The notes under the pieces: model-generated
Told to the model about the DNA's origin: nothing
What the model saw: the letters and a program-made list of their open reading frames with translations, nothing else
The model's database searches: none
In this document: piece after piece, positions 28,241 to 36,621 of the stretch
How positions within the stretch are numbered: the first letter of the stretch is position 1
Layout: each line of letters begins with the position of its first letter
Made by a program: the position numbers and the translations under genes
Origin: an uncultured Sphingomonadaceae bacterium
GTDB lineage: Bacteria > Pseudomonadota > Alphaproteobacteria > Sphingomonadales > Sphingomonadaceae
NCBI GenBank assembly: GCA_947493325.1
Contig: CANLQI010000001.1
Location: 872,501 to 936,500, forward strand
Length of the DNA stretch: 64,000 bases
Direction of reading: 5' to 3'

Positions 28241-28851
28241 TAGGTCCCCTCCAAATTTGGCTCATTCCTTGTTTCTTGAGTAGCCTCATAATCGCATTCT
28301 GCGGCCTGTCGTGCAAGCAATCTTACCAATTTGCGAAGGTTTTTATCCCCAGATGCACCATTGAATATTTTCTTCATGGCGTCGGCTCGTTTTGGTTTTT
28401 GTAACATAGCATCAAATCCGCAAATAAATTGAATTTCATCGCGATTTGACTATTTAGGCGAGGCCATTCTCCAGACCTTACATGGGAAAGCATCTTACTA
28501 TTCTATGCAAAACTTCACGCATATTTCTCTCGTCAGTCAGTCAATCTCATCATCTCAAAGACTGTCACTACCAAGAGAATGCACCAAAAAACTTCAATCG
28601 ATGCATGTGTTAATTACAACATAATAGAGTTAACGAAATCTTAATAGATGCTCTGAAACCCTTATATCCTGCGACTTACAGCCCCGCAGATGTTTTCCAT
28701 CACCGTCAAAATTAACGAAGTGCCGCTAAGCGTCAACGGCTTGCCCGCACCAAACCGAGTTGCCGTTCCCGCGCGTTCGCGCGTGACGCTCAGCCTTATA
28801 CACCACGTCACTAGCCTCCTTGTTCAAAAACATAATTACGAGGAGATCGAC
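28241..28851. other. Gene-free region between recombinase and mobilization genes
   Basis: No convincing gene. The first 400 bp are A+T-rich. Between about 28728 and 28798 there is an imperfect large inverted repeat ('gctaagcgtcaacggc' against 'gcgtgacgctcagcc') enclosing 'cgcgcgttcgcgcg', directly before the next gene. It could be a structured leader, but has no T tract. Confidence 0.5.
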
Positions 28852-29163
28852 ATGAATAATCATACAGAGACATACCAATTTCTTTGGGACAACATAACTA
28901 TCGAAGTTCGCTGGAAACCTGATTGGCTTTACCTTGAAGATAGCGATTTTTCGATGAGCCACTTGGAAATCGAGAGCATATATCCCGAAAGAGAGCCACT
29001 TCCGATGACCGAGACTGGATATCGTTCACATTTTACTGATCCAAAAGAGATCAAAGAATATGGCGATCCTGTTGCTTTCGTTGAGGCTTGGTTGGACGAA
29101 CTTTCTCAGACCCCGAAATGGCAAACAACCAACGCAAAGCGAAAGCAGTTATCCCTCTTTTGA
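28852..29163 (+). CDS. Small acidic hypothetical protein
   Basis: I do not recognise a family. The 103-aa product is rich in Glu, Asp, Trp and Tyr, with no membrane segment or signal. It begins MNNHTETYQFLWDNITIEVRWKPDW and ends in a basic patch (TNAKRKQLSLF). The start at 28852 is chosen for 'gaggag' 7 nt upstream; the frame is open to 28690 through the inverted-repeat region. It precedes the VirD4 gene by 82 nt and probably belongs to the same accessory unit. Confidence 0.7.
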   Translation: MNNHTETYQFLWDNITIEVRWKPDWLYLEDSDFSMSHLEIESIYPEREPLPMTETGYRSHFTDPKEIKEYGDPVAFVEAWLDELSQTPKWQTTNAKRKQLSLF

Positions 29164-29245
29164 GGGCTAATAATGACATGAACTTTGGGTAGAAAAGCGA
29201 ATGCAAAAACCTTGAAAAACTCCCCCTTCTAAAAGGAGGTTTTCA

Positions 29246-30979
29246 ATGACAAATTCAAGTTTTACTTTCCCTCGTAGCAATGCAGATTACGATAGCCAGC
29301 ACAGCAAACTCGGAACCGCGCGGTGGTTGAAAGCAACCACTATTTATCAATCAGGTTCAATTTGGTTAGGTCGAAACGCAAATGGCGATGCCATTGGTGT
29401 AAATGACGATCGCCACGTGATTACCTTTGCGGGAACGAGGGCTGGCAAGGGAACGTCTTGCATTATTCCAAATCTTTGCTTGTGGGCAGGAAGCGCGGTC
29501 ATCATCGATCCGAAAGGTGAAAATGCAGCTCGTACAGCAAGAAACCGAGCGGAGAAGTCTGGTCACAAAGTTATTGCTCTTGACCCCTACAATGAAGCCA
29601 AACTCCCAAAGGAGCTTCTTGGTTCATATAATCCGCTCGATTTAATCGATATCGAAGCCGATGACGCAATCGATCTTGCCGGCATGATTGCCGATTCCAT
29701 GATTGTCACCAAAAACGAAAAAGACATGCACTGGGATGAATCAGCAAGAGATGTGATTGCAGCCTTGATACTGCATGTCTGCGATACAGAAGAACCCGAG
29801 TTGCGCCACTTGGGGCGTGTTCGCCAGCTTCTGACAAAAGGGGATCCCGAATTTCGGGATGACCTCATTGCTGAAGGCGCATCGGATAAGACCAATTCAT
29901 TCGATGCGCTATGGGCGCACATGGCAGCTACCGAGGCAACCAACGATAATATTGCGGACGAGATTATCGGTATTGCGGAAAGTGTTATCGCTATGGGCGA
30001 TAACGAACGCGGCAGCGTTTTGAGCACTTCGCGTCGCAACACACGGTTTTTGGGAACACCGCGTATCAGAAAGGTTCTGTCATCAACGAGCTTTGACATT
30101 GATGAACTTAAAACATCATCCGGTGGTATGTCGCTTTATCTGTGCTTGCCAGCCCGCGCTTTTCCAACAAAGGCTCGTTTTCTAAGGCTGATTATCAGTT
30201 TGATCTTTTACAGGATGGAGGAAATCGGGCTTGAAGAACCCGCTTGCGGGCATCCAGTTTTGTTCCTGCTTGATGAGTTCGCGAGTCTTGGTCACATGGA
30301 AATGCTCGAAAAAGCGGCAGGATTGATGGCGGGATATGGCATCAAACTATGGCCAATTTTGCAGGATATGACGCAACTCAAAAAACACTATCGCGATTCC
30401 TATGAGACTTTTGTCTCAAATGCAGGAACGGTTATGTGTTTTGCAAATACTGACCTTACAACGCTTGAATGGCTTTCCAAGCGTATAGGTGAAACAGAGA
30501 TAATCCGCGAAAATAAAGGTAATTCGCAATCGAATACCAAAGGATTATCGACTGCAAGGGGAACGAGCGAAAGTGAAGGCAATAGCAATCAGTACGGACA
30601 ATCAACGACCCAAGCTGATATGGCGCCATTGAGTGAAACTGCAACTATTCAAGGAGGACAGTCCCTTTGGGATGTCTTTACACGGCGGTTTCAGAGATCA
30701 ACTGCCTACTCCTATGGAAACAGCCAGAATCAAGGCAGTTCCAATCAAACTTCGAAATCAAACACCGTGACTGGGAATGAATCTGAAACGAACGGAACGT
30801 CACGTCAGGAACAAATAATTAAAACACCCTTGATGACTACAGACGAAATCGCATCATATTTTGATAGAGAAAGTGGTTTGGCACTTACATTCATCGGTGG
30901 ACATGGACCTTATGCGATCCAGCGCACGCCGTATTTCGCAGATGAAAGGTTCAAAGGGCTCTTTACCGAAGAAATTTAA
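29246..30979 (+). CDS. VirD4/TraG-type type IV coupling protein
   Basis: This ATPase docks relaxase-DNA complexes at a type IV secretion channel. Walker A is GTRAGKGTS (residues 63-71), Walker B is VLFLLDEFASLG (about 350), and the TraG/TraD region IILQDMTQLKKHY follows. It lacks the usual N-terminal membrane helices. Residues about 420-530 are an unusual low-complexity insert rich in Ser, Asn, Gln, Gly and Thr. 'aaaggagg' precedes the ATG. No VirB genes are present on the element, so it must borrow a channel from another element. Confidence 0.92.
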   Translation: MTNSSFTFPRSNADYDSQHSKLGTARWLKATTIYQSGSIWLGRNANGDAIGVNDDRHVITFAGTRAGKGTSCIIPNLCLWAGSAVIIDPKGENAARTARNRAEKSGHKVIALDPYNEAKLPKELLGSYNPLDLIDIEADDAIDLAGMIADSMIVTKNEKDMHWDESARDVIAALILHVCDTEEPELRHLGRVRQLLTKGDPEFRDDLIAEGASDKTNSFDALWAHMAATEATNDNIADEIIGIAESVIAMGDNERGSVLSTSRRNTRFLGTPRIRKVLSSTSFDIDELKTSSGGMSLYLCLPARAFPTKARFLRLIISLIFYRMEEIGLEEPACGHPVLFLLDEFASLGHMEMLEKAAGLMAGYGIKLWPILQDMTQLKKHYRDSYETFVSNAGTVMCFANTDLTTLEWLSKRIGETEIIRENKGNSQSNTKGLSTARGTSESEGNSNQYGQSTTQADMAPLSETATIQGGQSLWDVFTRRFQRSTAYSYGNSQNQGSSNQTSKSNTVTGNESETNGTSRQEQIIKTPLMTTDEIASYFDRESGLALTFIGGHGPYAIQRTPYFADERFKGLFTEEI

Positions 30980-30980
30980 A

Positions 30981-31346
30981 CTAGCGCGAACGATCCTGAG
31001 CCGACCGATTTTGATCTAAATCGGTCGGCATTCTTTTGACAGCTTTCTTGGCTTTTTCCAGTGTTGCACTTTTAGGCGGTTTGGCTTGTGCCTGAAACTT
31101 TCCGCCCAACGATTGCGACAATGCATCTTTTCGCGTTAAATGTGTCTGGCGAACCACTGCCTGTTCACCCATTCCGCGCGGTCTCGGTTCTCGTTCTGGC
31201 GAGGGTTTATATCTAGCAGCGGCGCTTTTCGCTTTCGACTGATGGCTATTTTGCGATGATTGCGTGAACGTGCTTTTTGAATTTGATGCGGCTTTAATTG
31301 AGTTGCCATCGACTTTTGAGGCAAATGAGCCGTTCCGACACGACAT
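30981..31346 (-). CDS. Basic hypothetical protein
   Basis: A 121-aa Ser/Lys/Ala/Gln-rich, strongly basic product without recognisable domains; likely disordered (SSQNSHQSKAKSAAARYKPSPEREPRPRG). It converges with the VirD4 gene (stop 2 nt apart) and is the last gene of a leftward group at 30981-33117, 57 nt after the membrane-anchored protein gene. 'aggaga' lies just upstream of the ATG. A small accessory protein of conjugation or DNA binding is possible but unsupported. Confidence 0.6.
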   Translation of the reverse strand: MSCRNGSFASKVDGNSIKAASNSKSTFTQSSQNSHQSKAKSAAARYKPSPEREPRPRGMGEQAVVRQTHLTRKDALSQSLGGKFQAQAKPPKSATLEKAKKAVKRMPTDLDQNRSAQDRSR

Positions 31347-31403
31347 AAGATTTCTCCTGATAAAAAAGCCCCGCCGAAAGGCGGGGCGAAGAAAATGATG
31401 GAA

Positions 31404-32153
31404 TTATCGGGCTTGAACTGGAGGCGGTAACATCGCGCCAGCCTGCAAATCGGCAGGATGGGGCATTCCATCGAGCAAATCACGAGTGATTTGCCCTGTT
31501 CCTCTCCGACCCGCAGAAACGAGGTCATCAGCCATGCCTTGTCGAACCTTGTTTCCAACTTCACAAAATTCAGGTGCAAATACACAACCAATGTCGGCAG
31601 CGTTGGCGATGAAAGATTTTCCGCCTTGCGTGTCTCGAATTGCCTGTTGCTTATATTGGAGAAGAGCATTTTCCATTTGCAACGCGCCCTGTTGGATCAT
31701 GTTGGCGCGGTCGTAGAGCGACTGGTAAGCTGCAATTCCATTCTGGAGTTGAGCTTGGACTGTTGCAAATTTTTGCTGATAGTCAAATTCGATTGCTTTG
31801 AGATCAGCTTGAAATACAATTTCTGCTTGTCGCTCACCATCGGCTCTTGCCTGAGCTATGAGCTCTTCCGCAGCAGCCTTTTCTTCCTTGGTTTCAGCGA
31901 TGATTGTGTTCTCATATTGCGAAAGCGCCATCGCCAAGATGTAGGCTGGTTTCAAATGCGGAGGAGCAAAAAGCTGCATCAGTGCTATCGCCACGATGAT
32001 AACCAAACCGGGCATACCAAGAGTTGCAATTTTTCTTAACCAGCCTCTTGGATGAGCGACTGGCTGCATGGGTTGGATTTGTTGACGCGGCACAGGTGCA
32101 TGAAACGGACCTGACCCCGACATGGGTTCAATCTTTTTGGCATTGGGATTCAT
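31404..32153 (-). CDS. Membrane-anchored coiled-coil protein of element A
   Basis: The 249-aa product has a proline-rich N-terminus, one membrane helix (ATLGMPGLVIIVAIALMQLFA, about residues 44-64), then a long alanine/glutamate/glutamine-rich helix (85-175, ETKEEKAAAEELIAQARADGERQAEIVF) likely forming a coiled coil outside the membrane, and a C-terminal part with two cysteines (GCVFAPEFCEVG). The ATG at 32153 is chosen because 'aggag' lies 7 nt upstream; the frame runs on to 32348. It could be a mating-pair or entry-exclusion component; I know no family for it. Confidence 0.72.
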   Translation of the reverse strand: MNPNAKKIEPMSGSGPFHAPVPRQQIQPMQPVAHPRGWLRKIATLGMPGLVIIVAIALMQLFAPPHLKPAYILAMALSQYENTIIAETKEEKAAAEELIAQARADGERQAEIVFQADLKAIEFDYQQKFATVQAQLQNGIAAYQSLYDRANMIQQGALQMENALLQYKQQAIRDTQGGKSFIANAADIGCVFAPEFCEVGNKVRQGMADDLVSAGRRGTGQITRDLLDGMPHPADLQAGAMLPPPVQAR

Positions 32154-32253
32154 AATTATTCTCCTGAATTGCGACTGAAATGTCGCGAGGAGAAATCTCA
32201 TGGGAACATGAGTTACAAATAGACCTTGGAATGGAAACAAGCGGGCAACAAGA

Positions 32254-33117
32254 TTATCGACGAATTTTCCGTTTGAACGCCGCTTGGATATCTTTGTGCA
32301 ATTGATTGAAGTTGAATTGCCCAGTTTTTTCTTTCTCAAAACCGCCAACGCGCCTTTGAAGGATCGTATCGAAGATGTCTGATCTGTGCAGTCGTCCGAT
32401 TCCGATTAAAGTTTGACCTAAAGCACGATAGATTTTTTGATGCCCTTGTGGGGTAGTGTCATGACCTTCATCAAACCTATCAAACAAGATGAACTTGTTG
32501 TTTGTAACTTGCACATCCGTTTTGTGAACGGTGCGAAGCATCATGTGTAAGAACATACCCGAGGTGATGCATACTCCATCCCATCTCTCGTGTATCATCG
32601 ACTCATCGTTTGCGTCAGTTTGAAACGCAACATCATCCTGAGCAATTATTGTGCCTGCGTGATGGTCGAATGTGATTAGCACTTCTGAGACGAGATAGGA
32701 ATTATCATCGGAACGAAACGGTCGATACATCAACCACTCGCCTTCCAAAATTGGACCATATTGAAGTGTTACTGATTTCCGTTGTCCAAAATATCGAGTG
32801 ACTTCTTGCAAGGCACGAACGTCATCATGCGGAGTTAGAAAACACTCTCGGTGTTTGGCTTTTAAAAATCGTTCCATGACATCAACGTATCGGGGTCCGA
32901 TATCGCTACCCTCATTTGGAATCCAATTTTTGAGCGTGTTAGGAACAGGGACTTCTCTTGATTCCATGAATTCGGGCGACTGATCTTCCGCCCAATCGCA
33001 GAGCTGTCTGTAAATCCGATTTGCGGCTTGATGCTTGCCTTCTTTCAGTACCGCCTTTCTGAGCGCGACCGTTACACGATGTCGGCGCGTTCGAGCATCG
33101 GATTCATAAATTGGCAT
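32254..33117 (-). CDS. Hypothetical protein, possible regulator of element A
   Basis: The 287-aa product is not recognised. The first ~100 residues (RRHRVTVALRKAVLKEGKHQAANRIY ... VPVPNTLKNWIPNEGSDIGPRYVDVMERFLKAKHRE) look helical and resemble the C-terminal half of the divergent 115-aa protein at 33409, which suggests a shared DNA-binding-like domain. The remaining 190 residues are a mixed alpha/beta domain with FDHHAG and MFLHMML. It is read away from a 100-bp promoter region holding a 7-bp inverted repeat (33137-33158), so it may control its own transcription. Confidence 0.7.
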   Translation of the reverse strand: MPIYESDARTRRHRVTVALRKAVLKEGKHQAANRIYRQLCDWAEDQSPEFMESREVPVPNTLKNWIPNEGSDIGPRYVDVMERFLKAKHRECFLTPHDDVRALQEVTRYFGQRKSVTLQYGPILEGEWLMYRPFRSDDNSYLVSEVLITFDHHAGTIIAQDDVAFQTDANDESMIHERWDGVCITSGMFLHMMLRTVHKTDVQVTNNKFILFDRFDEGHDTTPQGHQKIYRALGQTLIGIGRLHRSDIFDTILQRRVGGFEKEKTGQFNFNQLHKDIQAAFKRKIRR

Positions 33118-33136
33118 TTACTAAAAATCCCCCGAT

Positions 33137-33158
33137 TTTTGGTTACGAAATACCAAAA
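33137..33158. promoter_or_regulatory. Candidate operator in the divergent promoter region
   Basis: 'ttttggt' (33137-33143) and 'accaaaa' (33152-33158) form a perfect 7-bp inverted repeat with an 8-nt spacer, 20 nt upstream of the 32254-33117 gene start and 60 nt before the first small ORF on the other strand. The symmetry fits a dimeric repressor site; no binding evidence exists. Confidence 0.45.
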
Positions 33159-33217
33159 CCCTCTGGCACATAGTAAATCGTCTCGCAAGATCGCGAGCTT
33201 AACTAAGGAGATCAAGA

Positions 33218-33280
33218 ATGATTTTAGAAATGAAACAAAGCTCACATGGAGAGCAACTCAACCCAAGCAATAATCCCTGA
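33218..33280 (+). CDS. Possible 20-aa leader peptide
   Basis: ATG at 33218 is preceded by an excellent 'taaggag' with 7-nt spacing and reads MILEMKQSSHGEQLNPSNNP before a stop. It is the first of three short, tandem reading frames (33218, 33309, 33409), each with its own Shine-Dalgarno. It could be a leader peptide. The evidence is only the ribosome binding site. Confidence 0.35.
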   Translation: MILEMKQSSHGEQLNPSNNP

Positions 33281-33308
33281 AACAACCAGACTGAGAAGGA
33301 AAAATCTC

Positions 33309-33434
33309 ATGATAAATTTACTGAATTTCACTGTCCGTAAAATTGTCCACTTGGACATTTTCAATCCTGAAAACTCTTATTCAATCCTGATGGCGAAGGA
33401 GAAGCGCTATGACGCAAGCCCACAACACACATAG
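33309..33434 (+). CDS. Possible 41-aa small protein
   Basis: The frame starts at ATG 33309 with 'aagga' 9 nt upstream and overlaps the next gene's start by 26 nt. The product (MINLLNFTVRKIVHLDIFNPENSY...) is partly hydrophobic and not recognised. Supported only by spacing and the ribosome binding site. Confidence 0.35.
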   Translation: MINLLNFTVRKIVHLDIFNPENSYSILMAKEKRYDASPQHT

Positions 33435-33756
33435 TTCTATACCGTTCATATTTGTTGAGACAATATATGGACCGACACAACGAAAGTCGTTTCAATGCGA
33501 ACTTTCAAAATTGATGGCGGAGTTTGATATCGGTGTGCCGCGCCTATGTTCCGAAATTCAACAAGTTGTTTCCGCCAACAACAAGCGCATTAAAAAAATC
33601 GATGGTTCAACTGGTCTCCATGTTGACCAGCTTTCCTCAAAAAATATGTACCACTTTTTTGCCGACAAGCGTTCGGATGATGCCCGCATCCAAATTCTTG
33701 ATGCCTATCTACAAATCAAAAAAGAAGACCCGCCAGCTTCACGTTTGATGGTCTAA
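33409..33756 (+). CDS. Small hypothetical protein, putative DNA-binding regulator
   Basis: The 115-aa product is predicted mostly helical. Residues about 40-108 (RLCSEIQQVVSANNKRIKKIDGS ... MYHFFADKRSDDARIQILDAYLQIKKED) resemble residues 35-100 of the divergently encoded 287-aa protein, with shared positions in the L-x(4)-F/W-x(5)-SD-x(7)-D-x-x-L-x-x-K pattern. 'gaaggag' lies 6 nt before the ATG. A terminator follows at 33775. A phage-like or ICE-like repressor role is an inference from the divergent layout. Confidence 0.65.
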   Translation: MTQAHNTHSSIPFIFVETIYGPTQRKSFQCELSKLMAEFDIGVPRLCSEIQQVVSANNKRIKKIDGSTGLHVDQLSSKNMYHFFADKRSDDARIQILDAYLQIKKEDPPASRLMV

Positions 33757-33774
33757 TAAACGCCCAGCCTAATC

Positions 33775-33805
33775 GCCTCGCTCCCAAAAAGAGCGGGGCA
33801 TTTTT
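33775..33805 (+). terminator. Rho-independent terminator
   Basis: 'gcctcgctc' (33775-33783) pairs with 'gagcggggc' (33791-33799), one G.U, and is followed by 'attttta'. It ends the rightward small-gene unit. Confidence 0.82.
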
Positions 33806-34129
33806 ATGTCGATACGAAGCGTAGCGGTAATACGAGAAAGCGGCTTAGGGCAACGGCTTATGGAAATACATTGGAAGCCGATGGGTCACGAATATCCAAT
33901 AGATACAAGCGCCTATTGCGCTAATTTTACTCACCCCCAAATGATGTGAGAACATAGAAAAAGGGACATTGCGAGCCATGTTTTTCGGTTAACCGCCGCC
34001 TTCGGCAACGGAAACCTACAAACGCTCGATTAAGGGGGCTAAGCGCCGCCCCCGTTAATAATCCCCGCTGGGTGAAGATATCAGCATCGAGCTTCAATCT
34101 TCACTTGCACCATATCTGGTGGTGCATCC
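33806..34129. other. Gene-free region upstream of oriT
   Basis: About 320 bp without a credible gene. It holds a G+C-rich hairpin near 34034-34053 ('gggggctaagcgccgccccc'). It leads directly into the oriT/mobC region, so it probably belongs to the transfer origin or the mob promoter. Confidence 0.5.
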
Positions 34130-34175
34130 CAGTCAGGAAACAGGCGTTCCTGAACCCGCCGTAAGTGCGCGCGAA
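34130..34175 (+). other. IncQ-like origin of transfer (oriT)
   Basis: An inverted repeat 'caggaa' (34134-34139) / 'ttcctg' (34147-34152) is followed after 8 nt by 'gtaagtgcgc' (34161-34170). The octamer TAAGTGCG after an inverted repeat is the nick region of RSF1010/R1162-type oriT. It lies 30-70 nt before mobC and 380 nt before the relaxase gene, as expected. The spacing between repeat and nick motif is longer than in RSF1010. The nick itself (expected after TAAGTGCG) is inferred. Confidence 0.6.
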
Positions 34176-34199
34176 GGAAATATAAGAAAGGAAGGTGCG

Positions 34200-34556
34200 G
34201 TGAGTTCTGACAAACGTAAAAGACAGCGCGTAGTTGGCGTTCGCCTAACCGATGCCGAATTTCAAAAAATTCGGGACGCTGCTGCTGTTACAAATTATTC
34301 GTCAGTTCCCGCCTTCTTGCGCGCAGTCGGATTGAAGATGCGCCTTCAAAGTTCATCAGCTCCCATAGATGATCGGGATGAGTTGAGGCGTATCAAAATC
34401 CGCCAAGGTCTTTTGGCAGGTGAGCTTGCCAAGCTGAATGAGCAAAGTGCATTCATTCCGCTACAGGAGGATTTGGCAAAGCTAACAACCAAGACCTTAG
34501 GAGAAGTGCTGGAAACCAATGCACTTCTCAGAAAGACGCTCGGCTATGATAATTAA
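34200..34556 (+). CDS. mobC: Mobilization accessory protein MobC
   Basis: MobC proteins open the DNA around the nick for the relaxase. The product has the MobC/ribbon-helix-helix region RQRVVGVRLTDAEFQKIRDAAAVTNYSSVPAFLRAVGLKM, then a helical C-terminus (LAGELAKLNEQSAFIPLQEDLAKLTTKTLGEVLETNALL). I chose the GTG at 34200 (VSSDKRKRQR), preceded by 'aaggaaggtg', over the ATG at 34119: the latter would place oriT inside the gene. The product is then 118 aa. It overlaps the relaxase start by 11 nt. Confidence 0.8.
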   Translation: MSSDKRKRQRVVGVRLTDAEFQKIRDAAAVTNYSSVPAFLRAVGLKMRLQSSSAPIDDRDELRRIKIRQGLLAGELAKLNEQSAFIPLQEDLAKLTTKTLGEVLETNALLRKTLGYDN

Positions 34557-35790
34557 AGGCAAGAGCCGATCGAATGGCGTCCAACTCGGTAGCTATCTCA
34601 TGCATTCAGAAGAAAATGAAAGCGTCCATGTTTTGGAAGTCTCGGGACTTGGCACCATAGACGTGTGCGAAGCACTTATTCAGATGCAGGAGATTACCGA
34701 TAGCGGTCAAAGGGGAACAAAGGGATTATATCACGGCGTGATTTCCCCTCAGCCCGGCTATGCGATGGACGAAAAGCAATGGATTACAGCAGCCAACACA
34801 CTGGCAACCGAATTGAAACTCGAAAACCAGCCCCGCGTCATTGTGTTGCATGAAAAGTCTGACCGCATCCATGCCCATGTTGTATTCCAGCGCACCGACA
34901 AAGAAACGCTAACGCTTGTTCCCGATGGCTGGAATTACGTGGCACATGAAAAAGCATCTCGTGCTTTGGAAAATCTTTGGGATCACGAGATTATTCCTGG
35001 GGCGCATGTCGAACCCAAAAAGGGTAAGGATGAAAAATCTCGCACGTCTGAACATGATCGACATCAAGCCGCTAGTTCGGGAATGTCGCGCGAAGATCGT
35101 GTTCAACAAATCACAAATCTTTACCGCCAGTCAGATGGCGCGGGAGCTTTCGTCTCAGCACTAGATCAGTCGGGCTACATAGTTGCCCGAGGCGACAGAC
35201 GCGATTTCGTGATTGTTGATGAAGGTAACAGGGTGTTTTCACTCCCCCGCTACATCGAAGGCGTCAAAACTAAAGATGTCCGAAAATTTATGAAGAATAT
35301 CGAGCTTGGCACACTTCCGAGTGTCGAGGTTGCAAAGGCGATTGCAAGCGACCGCAAGTGCAAAGAAGCGCAACATAATGTATTATCGGCGAGCAAGGAA
35401 TTCGAGAAAGCCAAATCGCAAAAAACTAAAGACTCACAAAATTCCGAGTCCCGAAAAAAGATGAAAAGCAAGGCGCGGTCAGCACTTGGCAAAGTTGCAT
35501 CTTCGCAAAGCTGGGAAAGATACACCGAAGCTCTCAAAACACGGATATCAAATACCAGATCCGTAGCCAAAAATTTGCGCGAAAGGCTTGGGGAAAGATT
35601 CAAGGCCATCGCGGAGAAAGCCAAAAAGTATCTTGAGCGATCTGGTTTGCGAACTGGCAAGGATGGTTCCAGCAAAGGGCAGGGCATTTCTGTTTCTCAA
35701 GAATTCAACAAATCGACTGAGACCAAAGTGCAAAAAGCCAAACGGAAAATTGAGCACGTCAAATCGCGAGGACCAGAACATGACCGATAA
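34546..35790 (+). CDS. Relaxase (MobA/VirD2-type mobilization nuclease)
   Basis: This relaxase nicks oriT and stays linked to the 5' end for transfer. The histidine triad motif is clear: H102-E-K-S-D106-R-I-H109-A-H111-V-V. The catalytic tyrosine is expected near the N-terminus; Y17 (GSYLMH) is a candidate. Residues about 170-230 form a linker domain, and the C-terminus from 270 is very basic and coiled. The start at 34546 (MIIKGKSRSNG) overlaps mobC. The product is 414 aa and lacks a primase domain. It overlaps the next gene by 11 nt. Confidence 0.9.
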   Translation: MIIKGKSRSNGVQLGSYLMHSEENESVHVLEVSGLGTIDVCEALIQMQEITDSGQRGTKGLYHGVISPQPGYAMDEKQWITAANTLATELKLENQPRVIVLHEKSDRIHAHVVFQRTDKETLTLVPDGWNYVAHEKASRALENLWDHEIIPGAHVEPKKGKDEKSRTSEHDRHQAASSGMSREDRVQQITNLYRQSDGAGAFVSALDQSGYIVARGDRRDFVIVDEGNRVFSLPRYIEGVKTKDVRKFMKNIELGTLPSVEVAKAIASDRKCKEAQHNVLSASKEFEKAKSQKTKDSQNSESRKKMKSKARSALGKVASSQSWERYTEALKTRISNTRSVAKNLRERLGERFKAIAEKAKKYLERSGLRTGKDGSSKGQGISVSQEFNKSTETKVQKAKRKIEHVKSRGPEHDR

Positions 35791-36133
35791 TCTTGTTCAT
35801 CCAATCCCCGACTTTGAATCCGATGATATCGAAGCACGCGAATACGAAGGAGCATTCGGGCAACTAGAGACTGTCAGTCTTGAGCGATTTTATTGGATTC
35901 ATCTCGATTGGTACGAGCAAAATGCATTGCTGGAAGATGAGGATGGCATTGGAGGCTTTCTCAAAAATGCCGACAAATCACGCGGGACTGAAACACTCGA
36001 AAATTGCGTCAGGGTTTTTGTCGATCACTACATGATACCGAAAGCCATACGCTCAGGGATTCCGCCGTTTGACGAGATCCCCGAGGAAGATCGAATCGCA
36101 ATGATAAAAGATGCAGAGGCATTCCAATCTTAA
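35780..36133 (+). CDS. Small acidic hypothetical protein downstream of the relaxase
   Basis: The 117-aa product is strongly acidic (DFESDDIEAREYEGAF, LLEDEDGIGG) with one aromatic helix (RFYWIHLDWYEQNALL). No family recognised. The ATG at 35780 lies 11 nt before the relaxase stop, so it is coupled to the relaxase; the longer frame from 35588 is antisense-free but lies inside the relaxase gene. An accessory mobilization role is inferred only from coupling. Confidence 0.68.
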   Translation: MTDNLVHPIPDFESDDIEAREYEGAFGQLETVSLERFYWIHLDWYEQNALLEDEDGIGGFLKNADKSRGTETLENCVRVFVDHYMIPKAIRSGIPPFDEIPEEDRIAMIKDAEAFQS

Positions 36134-36141
36134 TGCAGAGC

Positions 36142-36309
36142 TTATTTGATCGTCAGAGCCATTCTGATTGCTGATAATTTTGCGTTTAAAGCTGATTGTT
36201 CATTGCAATCCTCTGATTGAGATAGCTGGTTTTGATATTTCCTCAAAAGTCCGTAAAGTTGAGCTTCTGTCAGTTTCGCTAGTGAAACTATGTTGAAATG
36301 TTCTTGCAT
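36142..36309 (-). CDS. Small hypothetical protein (55 aa)
   Basis: ATG at 36309 is preceded by a near-perfect 'aaaggagg' with 6-nt spacing. The product (MQEHFNIVSLAKLTEAQLYGLLRKYQNQLSQ...) is a short helical protein with a leucine-rich amphipathic segment. It converges with the gene before it (8 nt apart). The strong ribosome binding site is the main support. Confidence 0.55.
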   Translation of the reverse strand: MQEHFNIVSLAKLTEAQLYGLLRKYQNQLSQSEDCNEQSALNAKLSAIRMALTIK

Positions 36310-36621
36310 ATCGACCTCCTTTGGAGACCGCGCAAATCGCGGCCTTGTTAGAGGCTCGGAACACCAGCGGTAAGTCACCATCATCCAAAAGGATCGAAAT
36401 AACGTGGAGAAGCGGAAACCGCTTGATGTGTGGAATGCCGATTGGTTTATCGATTGATTAACAAGGCTGCGGTGTGAATCGATAATTCGGTTGAATATCT
36501 AAGAATATGAATTTTCAATAATATAGTTTCTAAGGCGACTGGACATTGTTCAGTTTTTGAGGTCATCTTTAGAGATGAAAAACAATTCAAATCATAGTCT
36601 GCGAAAACGGATAGACAAAAA
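36310..36621. other. Intergenic region, no gene seen
   Basis: About 310 bp, A+T-rich in its right half, between divergent genes. It must hold promoters for the 55-aa gene and for the DUF3644 gene; I see no clear symmetric site. Confidence 0.4.

Noticed and set aside
28690-28851. N-terminal extension of the 103-aa protein
   Set aside because: The extension passes through an inverted-repeat region and lacks a Shine-Dalgarno; the start at 28852 has a strong one.
34119-34199. Longer MobC starting at ATG 34119
   Set aside because: It would place the oriT repeat and nick motif in the gene; the GTG at 34200 has the better ribosome binding site.
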